A stretch of 20,640 nucleotides of DNA from Actinomyces sp. HMSC035G02 (GCA_001838165.1 KV835893.1:28401-49040), one strand, 5' to 3'; shown: positions 1-6,928, counted from the first letter of the stretch. Numbers and translations: made by a program. The notes: generated by a model not told the origin, from the letters alone.

Positions 1-279
1 TGCAGGGGTGGTTTTTCTTTCGCTTCTTGGTTCTGTGAGGCAGCGCTGACGCCCACTATGCGCCGCGCGGTGCGGGAGGGGTGATCGGGGAAGAAAACTC
101 CGCTCCGTGCAGTGAGGGTGTGTCTTGGTACGGGATATTGTTCGCCCTGCAGGGAGAGTTTTGTACCGGGTTGGCCCGCAAGGTAGCGAGTGGGGATAGT
201 TATTGACCTGTCGGCACCAGGAAGGCCGCCTTTTTGGTAGTTGTTGTCCCAGGGGTGACCCGCACGGAGGCAGGCAAAA
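1..279. other. left flank, no gene recognised
   Basis: This stretch downstream of the PfkB kinase gene has no open frame that I can assign. All three forward frames entering from the left edge reach a stop within about 90 bases. A minus-strand frame starting with GTG at 56 is open to the window edge (about 18 codons, Lys/Glu-rich), but it has no visible ribosome site and is too short to call. A CCCTGCAGGG palindrome lies at about 149-158. No convincing terminator for the kinase gene is visible. Confidence 0.4.
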
Positions 280-1383
280 CTACTGTTGTGCCTCCTCAGC
301 CACTTTCCAGCCGCGCACCAGCTTAGCGAGAGCCGGGGAAGCCAGCCACTGCCTCGTGCCGAAGGAAGACACCGACACCGCGGCGACAGCTGACGCGAAG
401 CGGATGAGGCGCTCCGGGTCGGCGTCCCCGCCGCGCTCGATCGCCCACGTGAAAGCCCCGTGGAAAGCATCCCCCGCGCCCAGCGTGGACGCGTCCGGGA
501 CGGCTTCGACGGGAACCTCGCCGCTGTCGCCATCCCACCAGTACTGCACGGAGCGATCCCCGCGCGTGCGCACAGTGCGCGTGATGCCGAAGCCTCGCAG
601 GAACTCGGCGACCTGCGAACCGTCCGCGCGTACCATCAACGGAGGCGCGAAATCCTCCGACACGACCGCGATGTCGACGAAGCCCAGCAGGGGAGTGAGC
701 CAGTCCTTCCAGGAGCCGCCGTCCAGGATGCGCGGGTGCGGCGGGCGCGCCTCGAGCGGGGCGAACGGGTCCTCGCCGTCGACCTTGGGCACGCCCAGGG
801 TGAGGGCCACATGCGCGAGCGCCGGGTTGTGCCCGTCGATGAGGACCGCGCCGACGCGCTCGGGCAGCTCGGCCGCAATCCGCCCCGCGTCCGCGTCGAG
901 CCGCGCGTTCGTGGAGGCCACCATGCGACCGCTCGGGTGCTCGATGATCGAGGACACGGCGGGCTCGCGCGACGTGGGGGACGAGGCCGGGGCGCTTCCA
1001 CGCTCGCCCGCGTCAGTGGGGTGCTTGCCCGCCTCGGGAGCGGGGGACGCGGCAGGCGCCGTCGCGTCCACGACGCGCACGCCCGCGGCCGCCAGGTCGG
1101 CCGCGAGGAAGGCAGCAACGGGGCCCTCGCCGAGGGCCGTCAACAGAGTCGGCGCGTCCGTCGAGGGTAGGGGAACGCCCGAGGCGGCCCCGGCCTCGCC
1201 GACAGGAGCGGAGAGAATGCGCGAGGCCGCGCACAGCGCCGCGTACGTGACGGCCGCGTTCGTCGCGGGACCTCCTGCGGCCATCGTGAAGTCCGTCGAC
1301 GTGACCTTCAGTGAAGGATCCGGCACGTGGTCGAGTCGATGCAGGACATCCAGGGTCGTGAGCCCGGCGAAGAGAGCAGTCAT
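280..1383 (-). CDS. PfkB/ribokinase-family carbohydrate kinase
   Basis: Probable cytoplasmic ATP-dependent sugar (or nucleoside) kinase of 367 residues. The N-terminal substrate-side signature is visible as GGPATNAA at about residues 37-44. The C-terminal PfkB signature STLGAGDAFHGA (about 299-310) contains the anion-hole GAGD, whose Asp is the expected catalytic base. The usual family length is about 300-320. The excess is an Ala/Pro/Ser-rich, weakly conserved insertion at about residues 108-145, which also carries one copy of the window's repeated 13-bp word. The ATG at 1381-1383 has no strong Shine-Dalgarno; a GACAAT-like -10 six bases upstream would fit leaderless expression, but that is weak. 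It is divergent from the TRIC gene and has no partner sugar transporter nearby, so the substrate cannot be named. Family confidence is high. Confidence 0.88.
   Translation of the reverse strand: MTALFAGLTTLDVLHRLDHVPDPSLKVTSTDFTMAAGGPATNAAVTYAALCAASRILSAPVGEAGAASGVPLPSTDAPTLLTALGEGPVAAFLAADLAAAGVRVVDATAPAASPAPEAGKHPTDAGERGSAPASSPTSREPAVSSIIEHPSGRMVASTNARLDADAGRIAAELPERVGAVLIDGHNPALAHVALTLGVPKVDGEDPFAPLEARPPHPRILDGGSWKDWLTPLLGFVDIAVVSEDFAPPLMVRADGSQVAEFLRGFGITRTVRTRGDRSVQYWWDGDSGEVPVEAVPDASTLGAGDAFHGAFTWAIERGGDADPERLIRFASAVAAVSVSSFGTRQWLASPALAKLVRGWKVAEEAQQ
980..992 (+). repeat. 13-bp repeated word GACGAGGCCGGGG, copy 1
   Basis: Exact copy lying inside the Ala/Pro-rich insertion of the PfkB kinase gene, where the minus-strand frame reads Ala-Pro-Ala-Ser-Ser. 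It is one of six exact copies in the window (980, 8880, 12042, 16117, 16152 inverted, 18434 inverted). Confidence 0.6.
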
Positions 1384-1499
1384 GGGGACATTGTCGCACC
1401 CGGTGGACGCGTGAGACAGGACGGTCGCGGCTCTCGCTGACGGGCCAACAAACCCTGTAGCATTTGAACAACGACACTCATCGACTCCTCCGGATCGCC
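1384..1499. promoter_or_regulatory. divergent promoter region between kinase and TRIC genes
   Basis: The gap between two divergent starts must hold promoters for both. On the plus strand a possible -10, TAGCAT at 1458-1463, is preceded directly by TG; the -35 is poor (CTGACG at 1437-1442, only 15 bases away). If this -10 is used, transcription begins near 1470. That would put the TTG at 1464 outside the mRNA and support the ATG at 1500 as the TRIC start. No operator palindrome is evident. Confidence 0.3.
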
Positions 1500-2198
1500 A
1501 TGCACCTGCTCGACGCGCTGAACAACTCCCTGCCCGAGGTCTTCCGAGCCATCGACCTCATGGGCGTTCTCCTCAACGGCATCCTCGGCGGCAAAGTTGC
1601 CCGAGAACGCAACTTCGACGCCGTTGGTTTCTGCATTCTCGCGATCATGACGGCGCTCGCGGGTGGCATGATCCGTGACCTGCTCCTCACCACGCGCACC
1701 GGTGCGCCCGTCGCCATCACTGACCCCTACTACCTGTGGTTCGCGATCATCGGCGCTCTCATCGCGATGGCTTTCCGGATGGATTCGCGCGCGTGGTCGG
1801 TGCTCCTTGTGATCGCCGACGGCATGGTGCTGGGATGTTGGAGCGCGACCGGCGCGATCAAGACCCTCGATGCGGGCTTCGCGATCATGCCGGCGATCCT
1901 CCTGGGTATCATGACGGCGATCGGCGGCGGCATGGTCCGTGACATCTCCGCAGGCCTGGTCCCGCGTGTCTTCGGCGGCAACAACCTCTACGCGACCCCC
2001 GCGTTCGCGTGCTCGCTGGTCACCGTCATCTTCTGGTACATGGGCCAGCCGGTCCTGGGCATGGGCGCGTCCATCATCGTGGGCCTCGTGTTCACGGGAA
2101 TGGCGCATTGGCGCCGCTGGAAGCTCCCCCAGACCCGCGAGTGGACCATCACTCTCACATATTCGCAGTTAAAAGCTCTGCGTGGGGGCAAGCGTTAG
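1500..2198 (+). CDS. TRIC/UPF0126-family cation channel protein
   Basis: Membrane protein of 232 residues from the ATG at 1500. It has about seven hydrophobic helices and the duplicated glycine motif of the family: AGGMIRD in the first repeat and GGGMVRD in the second. Prokaryotic members (UPF0126, PF03458) include homotrimeric monovalent-cation channels related to animal TRIC channels; the ion and physiological role here are inferred from family only. An upstream in-frame TTG at 1464 would add 12 residues (a polar stretch ending in Ala), but neither start has a clear ribosome site. ATG is preferred because it places the first helix at the usual distance from the N-terminus. The stop codon overlaps a possible -10 for the next gene, the APC permease, nine bases on, so the two may also be co-transcribed. 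Confidence 0.85.
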   Translation: MHLLDALNNSLPEVFRAIDLMGVLLNGILGGKVARERNFDAVGFCILAIMTALAGGMIRDLLLTTRTGAPVAITDPYYLWFAIIGALIAMAFRMDSRAWSVLLVIADGMVLGCWSATGAIKTLDAGFAIMPAILLGIMTAIGGGMVRDISAGLVPRVFGGNNLYATPAFACSLVTVIFWYMGQPVLGMGASIIVGLVFTGMAHWRRWKLPQTREWTITLTYSQLKALRGGKR

Positions 2199-2201
2199 TA
2201 T
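2196..2201 (+). promoter_or_regulatory. candidate -10 for a leaderless permease transcript
   Basis: TAGTAT lies exactly six bases upstream of the GTG at 2208, the spacing typical of leaderless mRNAs in Actinobacteria, and no Shine-Dalgarno precedes that GTG. The hexamer includes the TAG stop of the TRIC gene. The -35 region (about 2173-2178) is poor. Confidence 0.4.
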
Positions 2202-2207
2202 GGCGGT

Positions 2208-3707
2208 GTGACTCCCAAATCAACACCCGCATCTTCAACTCCCGCCGCGTCGCCGGCCTCCGGGCGTAAGCGTTTTAAGACGTGGCACCTGTCCATGATG
2301 GCCCTGGGCCTCGCCATTGGCGCTGGCTTCTTCCTGGGCACGGGTTCCGCGATCCATCAGGCCGGGCCCGCCGTCATCGTGTCCTACGCCCTGGCTGCCA
2401 CCATCGTCGTGTCGGTCATGCTGGCTCTCGCGGAACTGGCTTCGTCCTTGCCGTCGACGGGTTCCTTCTCTTCTTACGCCGAGGCCGGGATCGGTCGGTG
2501 GGCCGGGTTCACGATCGGGTGGCTGTATTGGGTCATGCTCATCATGGTGTCGGGTCTGGAGGTGACAGGCGCAGCGACGTTCTTCGTCGGCTGGTTCCCC
2601 GCGGTTCCGCAGTGGGTGGTTGCCCTCGTAATTGTCGTTGTTATTGGCGGCATTAACCTGCTGGCGGCCGGGCAGTACGGCGAAATCGAGGCCTGGCTGT
2701 CGATGGTGAAGATCGTCGCGATCGTCGCCTTCCTGGTCGTGGGCGCCTACCTGGTTGCGCGCACGGCGATCGTCGGCCCCCTGCCGGGCCACGAGGGCGT
2801 CCTGCAGAACGTCCTGGGACACAACGGTTTCGCGCCTAACGGCCTGTCGGGTATCGCGGTCGCTCTCCTGGCCGTCATCACGTCCTTCGGTGGCCTGGAG
2901 ATCGTCACGATTGCCGCCGCCGAGGCCGAGGATCCCCGCGCCGCCATGACCAGTGCGATCCGCTCGGTCGTGACCCGCATCCTCGTGTTCTACGTCGGCT
3001 CCGTCATCCTGCTGATCGCGCTGCTGCCCTGGGACGGCGAGGCGATGAAGACGAACGCCTTCGCTGCGATCCTTGAAATGGCTGGCGTCCCCGCGGTCGG
3101 TACGCTCATGAACGTCATCATCTTCATGGCGCTGATTTCCGCGTTCTCCGCGAACATCTACGCCTCCTCCCGCATGGCCTACTCGCTGTCCGCGCGCGAC
3201 ATGGGCCCGCGCTGGCTGCTGGGCGCTTCGGCCTCCAACAAAGCTCGCACACGCTCCGTCGTCGAGGCGGCCCTCGAGGACGACGAGGCCCTCCTGGCCA
3301 ACGAGCTCCAGGGCGACATCGAGGCGGGCCGGACCCCGAAGCGCGCGGTCGGCCTCGTCGTCGTGCTAGCGCTGCTGGCCGTCCTGGGCAACTGGTACCT
3401 GCCCGGTTCGATTCTGACGATGCTCATCAACGCGATCGGCATGGTTCTGCTGATCGTGTGGACGTTCATCATCATCTCGCTGATGCGCCTGCACCCCTCG
3501 CTGGAGCGCTCGGGCTCCCTCGTGATTCGTATGCCCGGGTGGCCGTGGCTGCCATGGTTGGTCCTCGCGGGCCTTGCTGGGATCGGTGTCCTCATGCTCA
3601 TGAGCGACGAGGGCCGGGCTCAGCTGGTCTCCATGGGCGCGCTGACGCTTCTCATCGTGGCGATTTATTTCGTGCGCCAGCTGGTGCTGTCGCGTAAGCA
3701 CGCCTAG
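2208..3707 (+). CDS. APC-superfamily amino acid permease (AAT-like)
   Basis: Integral membrane transporter of 499 residues with about 12 hydrophobic helices, the usual size for amino acid permeases of the AAT/APC family. TM1 carries the unwound glycine-rich motif GLAIGAGFFLGTGSAI (about residues 34-49), followed by the E-L-A-S-S-L-P region and G-S-F-S-S-Y-A at about 76-91. A second substrate-site stretch, SFGGLEIVTIAAAEAEDP, is at about residues 225-242. The first 25 residues are polar and Ser/Pro/Lys-rich, so the exact start is uncertain. A polar, acidic cytoplasmic loop of about 45 residues (about 337-380) sits between helices 8 and 9. Substrate is probably one or more amino acids, taken up by proton coupling; specificity cannot be read from the sequence. 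Confidence 0.9.
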   Translation: MTPKSTPASSTPAASPASGRKRFKTWHLSMMALGLAIGAGFFLGTGSAIHQAGPAVIVSYALAATIVVSVMLALAELASSLPSTGSFSSYAEAGIGRWAGFTIGWLYWVMLIMVSGLEVTGAATFFVGWFPAVPQWVVALVIVVVIGGINLLAAGQYGEIEAWLSMVKIVAIVAFLVVGAYLVARTAIVGPLPGHEGVLQNVLGHNGFAPNGLSGIAVALLAVITSFGGLEIVTIAAAEAEDPRAAMTSAIRSVVTRILVFYVGSVILLIALLPWDGEAMKTNAFAAILEMAGVPAVGTLMNVIIFMALISAFSANIYASSRMAYSLSARDMGPRWLLGASASNKARTRSVVEAALEDDEALLANELQGDIEAGRTPKRAVGLVVVLALLAVLGNWYLPGSILTMLINAIGMVLLIVWTFIIISLMRLHPSLERSGSLVIRMPGWPWLPWLVLAGLAGIGVLMLMSDEGRAQLVSMGALTLLIVAIYFVRQLVLSRKHA

Positions 3708-3719
3708 TTATCCACAGGT

Positions 3720-3755
3720 ACCCACCTGCCGGGACGCAGATGCCGGTGGGTGGGT
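3720..3755 (+). terminator. imperfect hairpin after the permease gene
   Basis: ACCCACC-TG-CCGG (3720-3732) pairs with CCGGTGGGTGGGT (3743-3755) apart from a two-base internal mismatch. It begins 12 bases after the permease stop and directly precedes a second, perfect hairpin, so it is probably part of the transcription end. Confidence 0.45.
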
Positions 3756-3760
3756 GCATC

Positions 3761-3794
3761 ATGAGGGCACCCCGGACGGACGGGGTGCCCTCAT
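3761..3794 (+). terminator. perfect 13-bp stem-loop terminator
   Basis: ATGAGGGCACCCC (3761-3773) and GGGGTGCCCTCAT (3782-3794) form a perfect stem with an eight-base loop between the permease and nuclease genes. There is no U-run after it, as is common for high-GC actinobacterial terminators. It ends 32 bases before the nuclease ATG. Confidence 0.7.
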
Positions 3795-3826
3795 TGCGTG
3801 GGCGTTGTGAGAGAAAGGAGAGGGAG

Positions 3827-4564
3827 ATGGCGCGCAAGCGGCGCAGGAGCATCGGGGACACAGCTGCCCTGCTGGTGATTCTCGCGGCCCTCGTGTGGGC
3901 GTTTGCGCCCGGCGTCGGCTGGGATCTGCTGGGTCTGCGCTCGCGCCTGGGGTGGCCGCCGCTGCGCAGCGGGCAGGCGCTGTCCTCCCTGCCGGATAGC
4001 GAGGCGGCCCGCCAGCTGCGCGAGCTCACTGTCCGGGAGTCGGTCGACGATCCCGCCGCGCCAGCGTACGACCGCGAGGCCTTCGGGCAGCGGTGGGCTG
4101 ACACCGACCACAACGGCTGCGACACTCGTAACGACATTCTTGCCCGCGACCTGGCGCGCCCGACGTTCAAGCCGGGTACGCACGACTGCGTTGTCCTGTC
4201 AGGCACGCTTGCCGAGCCCTACACGGGTGCCACGATCGAGTTCCAGAGGGGGGACAAGACCTCGGCCCTGGTGCAGATCGACCACGTCGTCGCCCTCGCG
4301 GACGCGTGGCGCTCGGGGGCCTGGCAGTGGGACGCGCAGCGCCGCCAGGAGTTCGCCAACGACCCGGAGAACCTCCTAGCGGTGGATGGGCAGGCGAATG
4401 AGGACAAGTCGGCAGCGTCCGCGGACCAGTGGCTGCCGCCCAATACCGCGTTCCGTTGCGACTACGTGAAACGCCAGATCGCCGTTAAGAACGCGTACGG
4501 GTTGAGCGTCACCCGCGCGGAGCAGGACGCGCTCGCCGAGCAGCTGTCAATCTGTTCGGGATGA
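3827..4564 (+). CDS. membrane-anchored/exported HNH-type nuclease (DUF1524)
   Basis: Protein of 245 residues. A basic N-terminus (MARKRRRS) is followed by one hydrophobic helix at about 12-30, so it is a signal anchor or uncleaved signal and the enzyme domain should face outside. The C-terminal half matches the DUF1524/GmrSD-C HNH-like fold: DHVVALADAW at 152-161 with His153 as candidate general base, DPENLLAV at about 179-186, and a metal-site-like block with Asn191, Lys194 and Trp202-Leu-Pro-Pro. Cys98, Cys121, Cys211 and Cys243 could form disulfides. The start is set by AAGGAG just upstream of the ATG at 3827; an earlier ATG at 3740 lies within the terminator. It stands alone, without the GmrS/D restriction NTPase, so a secreted nutritional or DNA-processing nuclease is more likely than a restriction enzyme. 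No immunity gene is recognised beside it. Confidence 0.82.
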   Translation: MARKRRRSIGDTAALLVILAALVWAFAPGVGWDLLGLRSRLGWPPLRSGQALSSLPDSEAARQLRELTVRESVDDPAAPAYDREAFGQRWADTDHNGCDTRNDILARDLARPTFKPGTHDCVVLSGTLAEPYTGATIEFQRGDKTSALVQIDHVVALADAWRSGAWQWDAQRRQEFANDPENLLAVDGQANEDKSAASADQWLPPNTAFRCDYVKRQIAVKNAYGLSVTRAEQDALAEQLSICSG

Positions 4565-4565
4565 C

Positions 4566-4587
4566 GCGCGGGGAGTGACCCCTGCGC
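4566..4587 (+). terminator. hairpin after the nuclease gene
   Basis: GCGCGGGG (4566-4573) pairs with CCCC-T-GCGC (4579-4587) with one bulged base and a five-base loop, starting just after the TGA. A separate perfect palindrome, CGTTGCAACG, follows at 4595-4604. There is no T-run, so termination is only probable. Confidence 0.45.
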
Positions 4588-4690
4588 CATGCGCCGTTGC
4601 AACGCGCAATTCTGACCAGTAATTTCCAGCGGATTCCCAGCCGTTTTCTCACGATGTGTCCATCGTGTGTGGAACTGGGCGCACGTCCGC

Positions 4691-4718
4691 AACATTGCCC
4701 GATAACGCCGGTAATGTT
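4691..4718 (+). promoter_or_regulatory. inverted repeat upstream of the VanZ-like gene
   Basis: AACATTGCC (4691-4699) can pair with GGTAATGTT (4710-4718) over nine positions with one G-U pair and a ten-base loop. It ends six bases before the ribosome site AAGGAG (4725-4730). It could be an operator or a leader hairpin; it overlaps GATAAC/TAATGT hexamers that resemble -10 elements. Confidence 0.35.
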
Positions 4719-4739
4719 CCCTTCAAGGAGAGGGGTGAC

Positions 4740-5594
4740 ATGTACACGGCGATTAACTGGGGGCTTGATCTGGGTCTTTATGCCGCCGTCTGCGCGATCG
4801 TGTGCGCGCTGTGGTGGTTGCTCGGGCGTCGCGGGAACCCCAGTGCCACTGCGGGGCGTGCCGAGGCCTCGACCGACTCCGCTCAGAGCTCCGGGCGGGT
4901 GAGCCGTGCCCGCCTGACCGTCGTTCAAGCATTGCCGCTCATCTATCGTCGCTCGAAGCAGACGGGCGCCCTTCTGCCTCGCGAGGAGAACCCGGACACT
5001 CCGATGACGGCAGAGATTCCCGTGGTAGCGGCCCCCTCCTCGTCGATGTGGAGGCTCCCGCGCGCCCTGCCTCTCGCCTGGGTCCTGTACGCGGCAGGCC
5101 TGCTGATTTTTACGCTTCTGCCGCTGCCCTCCGATCCGGTGGCCGCGTGCGCTGCGATCATTCACTGGGATAACTACGTGCCGTTCGGGTCGTTCGTGGC
5201 TGTCGCCGACCAGTTCCGCGACGGCGAGAGCCTGCGCGGGACCCTGTACGCCCTGTCGATCCTGCTCAACATCGCGCTGTTTGTACCGCTGGGTGCCCTT
5301 GCGGAGACCACGTGGCGTATTCGGCGTATGCGTCGCGCCCCCGAGGGCGCGCCCGCCGACGGGTCCCGATTGGCGCGCTCAATCCCGCATCGCCGCGTCC
5401 TCGCGTGGGTGGCGATCGGCTGCGCCGTCTCCTGCCTCATCGAGCTGACCCAGTACACGGGCCTGTTCGGCGTCGTGCCGTGCACCTACCGGGTCGTCGA
5501 CATCGACGACGTCATCATGAACACGCTGGGCACCTACGCGGGCGTACGCCTGTTGCCCTTCATGGCGCGCAACTCGCGCTTCATGGGTGCGTAG
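4740..5594 (+). CDS. VanZ-like family membrane protein
   Basis: Integral membrane protein of 284 residues with an AAGGAG ribosome site ten bases before the ATG. It has an N-terminal helix (about 7-28), a polar linker of about 80 residues, then a VanZ-like core with helices near 111-129, 168-188, 218-238 and 257-275. Conserved polar motifs of the family are visible: DNYVPF (144-149), the S-C-L-I-E-L-T-Q run (Glu235, Gln238) and DIDDVIMNTLG (254-264). VanZ was named from a glycopeptide-resistance cluster where it gives low-level teicoplanin resistance, but most homologues have no known role and no van genes are present here. The long linker and extra N-terminal helix are unusual compared with minimal VanZ proteins of about 160-200 residues. 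Its 3' end overlaps the convergent toxin gene by 14 bp. Confidence 0.83.
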   Translation: MYTAINWGLDLGLYAAVCAIVCALWWLLGRRGNPSATAGRAEASTDSAQSSGRVSRARLTVVQALPLIYRRSKQTGALLPREENPDTPMTAEIPVVAAPSSSMWRLPRALPLAWVLYAAGLLIFTLLPLPSDPVAACAAIIHWDNYVPFGSFVAVADQFRDGESLRGTLYALSILLNIALFVPLGALAETTWRIRRMRRAPEGAPADGSRLARSIPHRRVLAWVAIGCAVSCLIELTQYTGLFGVVPCTYRVVDIDDVIMNTLGTYAGVRLLPFMARNSRFMGA

Positions 5595-5964
5595 ACGTCC
5601 ACGTCGATAACGTGGCGCAGACGTGTTCAAACGTCACGTGGGAGGAAGCAACGGCGATGACAAGCTCGTAGACGTCATCGTTGGATACCGACTCGTGGAT
5701 GACGGCTGCGTTGAGGGATAAGAAGATGCTGCAGGCCGCCCAGGCGAGACGCTTGTTTCCGTCGATCAGCGCGCGGTTTTTCGTGAGCGACTCGAGGAGG
5801 GCTGCGGCCTTGGCGGCGGTGGACGGGTAGGCATCCTGGCCCATCAGTGTCGTTTGGGGGCGCAGTGCTGCCGCATTGAGGAGTCCGAGATCCCGGACGG
5901 GACCGATTTTCAGCGTGGATACGATGTCCAGCAGGTCCTCAAGCGAGAGAAACTCGCACGGCAT
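5581..5964 (-). CDS. Doc/Fic-family toxin with altered catalytic motif
   Basis: Protein of 127 residues, the usual Doc length (about 126). Doc toxins kinase-phosphorylate EF-Tu and so block translation. The Fic-fold motif is clear as RALIDGNKRLAW at residues 64-75: Asp68, Gly69, Asn70, Lys71 and Arg72 match the Doc motif HxFxDGNKR. However, Arg64 stands where the catalytic His should be and Leu66 where Phe should be. The Arg codon is CGC, one transition from the His codon CAC. The start is ATG at 5964, four bases after the antitoxin stop; an earlier in-frame TTG at 6009 would overlap the antitoxin and add a non-conserved 15 residues. It follows the ribbon-helix-helix gene and is presumably coupled to it. 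The protein could be inactive, or the change could be normal in an actinobacterial subfamily; I cannot tell which. Confidence 0.82.
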   Translation of the reverse strand: MPCEFLSLEDLLDIVSTLKIGPVRDLGLLNAAALRPQTTLMGQDAYPSTAAKAAALLESLTKNRALIDGNKRLAWAACSIFLSLNAAVIHESVSNDDVYELVIAVASSHVTFEHVCATLSTWTSTHP

Positions 5965-5968
5965 GGTG

Positions 5969-6172
5969 TTACTGGCCGAGTCGCTCAAGTGCGTCCCCCC
6001 AGCGCTCAACGGTTTGGTTGAGTGCGTCGGTGACGCGCTGACGGTGGGTCATGCGGTTGAATTCCTCATCGATGGCGCGCAGCACTGCGTCGTGTTTTGA
6101 CGTGCCGGAACGCTGGGCGAGCTCGTCGAGCTTGCGTGCGTGTTCCTCATCGAGTCGGAGTGTCATAGCCAT
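5969..6172 (-). CDS. ribbon-helix-helix (CopG-type) antitoxin
   Basis: Small DNA-binding protein of 67 residues, read from ATG at 6172 (a second ATG at 6166 is possible). The N-terminal MTLRLDEE forms the expected DNA-contacting beta strand, followed by two helices (about 10-22 and 27-42) typical of ribbon-helix-helix dimers. The C-terminal tail, about 45-67, is amphipathic and is the likely toxin-neutralising segment. It precedes a Doc-like toxin by four bases, so the pair is a type II toxin-antitoxin module. P1 Doc is paired with Phd, which has a different fold; RHH-Doc pairs are a recognised alternative arrangement. A perfect palindrome just upstream points to autoregulation. Confidence 0.83.
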   Translation of the reverse strand: MAMTLRLDEEHARKLDELAQRSGTSKHDAVLRAIDEEFNRMTHRQRVTDALNQTVERWGDALERLGQ

Positions 6173-6178
6173 ATCGAC

Positions 6179-6198
6179 ATGGTATCACTGTGATACCA
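6179..6198 (-). promoter_or_regulatory. autoregulatory operator overlapping the toxin-antitoxin promoter
   Basis: TGGTATCAC-T-GTGATACCA (6180-6198) is a perfect nine-base inverted repeat around one central base, seven bases upstream of the antitoxin ATG. On the minus strand its edge supplies a possible -10, TACCAT (6179-6184), exactly six bases from that ATG, consistent with a leaderless mRNA. A bound RHH repressor would cover the promoter. Operator function is inferred. Confidence 0.65.
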
Positions 6199-6212
6199 CC
6201 TGCGTGGCCTGC

Positions 6213-6854
6213 CTACAGCCAGCCGGCGGCGCGGGCCAGGGACGCGGCCTCGGCGCGCGTGCGTGCATCCATCTTCAGCATCGACGACGACACGTGGTTG
6301 CGCACCGTCCCCTGGCTGAGCCCCAGCGAGTGAGCGATATCCGCGATGGTGCCGCCGCCCTCGACCTCGCGCAAAACGTCGGCCTCGCGGTCCGTCAGGG
6401 GCGAGGATCCCGCCGACAGCGCCTCGAGGGCCAGGCTCTGGTCGATCGCGCGGCCACCCGCAGCCACGGTGCGCACTCCGTCGGCCAGGGCTTCGACCGG
6501 CGCGTCCTTGACCATGAAGCCCATGGCACCCGCGTCGAGGGCGCGCTGCAGGTATCCCGGGCGCCCGAACGTCGTCACGATGAGCACACGCACATCCGGG
6601 AAACGGGAACGAATCGCCTGCGCGGCCGTGATGCCGTCCATGCGGGGCATCTCGACGTCGATGATGGCAACGTCGACGGGGGTGCTTGCGCGGGCCGGCG
6701 CGTCCGCAGATGTCAGGCGCGCCAGCTCCTCGAGGGCCTGCGCGCCATCGGCGGCCTGCGCGACAACCTCGATGTCGCGCTCCAGGTCCAGCAGCCCCGC
6801 CAGGGCACCGCGAATCATCGCCTGGTCGTCGGCCACAAGTACCCGAATCGTCAC
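6213..6854 (-). CDS. NarL/LuxR-family response regulator
   Basis: Two-domain cytoplasmic regulator of 213 residues. The receiver domain has the acidic pair Asp9-Asp10, phospho-acceptor Asp66 (IIDVEMP), a Thr at 94-95 and Lys116 (MVKDAP). It carries about ten extra residues (about 49-59) before the acceptor strand compared with typical members. The C-terminal LuxR-type helix-turn-helix runs from about 150, with LTDREADVL and the recognition helix near LSQGTVRNHVSS. The start is GTG at 6854, set by AGGAGGG at 6859-6865. It is the last gene of the ABC-permease-kinase-regulator unit, 74 bases after the kinase, and is expected to be phosphorylated by that kinase. A likely target is the ABC gene promoter, where a TGACA-AA-TGTCA site lies. 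Confidence 0.92.
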   Translation of the reverse strand: MTIRVLVADDQAMIRGALAGLLDLERDIEVVAQAADGAQALEELARLTSADAPARASTPVDVAIIDVEMPRMDGITAAQAIRSRFPDVRVLIVTTFGRPGYLQRALDAGAMGFMVKDAPVEALADGVRTVAAGGRAIDQSLALEALSAGSSPLTDREADVLREVEGGGTIADIAHSLGLSQGTVRNHVSSSMLKMDARTRAEAASLARAAGWL

Positions 6855-6928
6855 GTCACCCTCCTGTCTGCGCTTGGGGTACTAGGCTAGCGCAGGTCGC
6901 AGGATCATCTCTCGGGTGTGCTCACCCC

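Noticed and set aside
203..1414. 403-residue open frame on the plus strand opposite the PfkB kinase
   Set aside because: Antisense shadow caused by high GC in the third codon position; composition is Arg/Ser/Ala/Pro-rich with no domain, while the minus strand encodes clear kinase motifs.
3740..3826. Earlier ATG start for the nuclease gene
   Set aside because: This stretch is the strong terminator hairpin and lacks a ribosome site; ATG 3827 follows AAGGAG and gives a sensible signal anchor.
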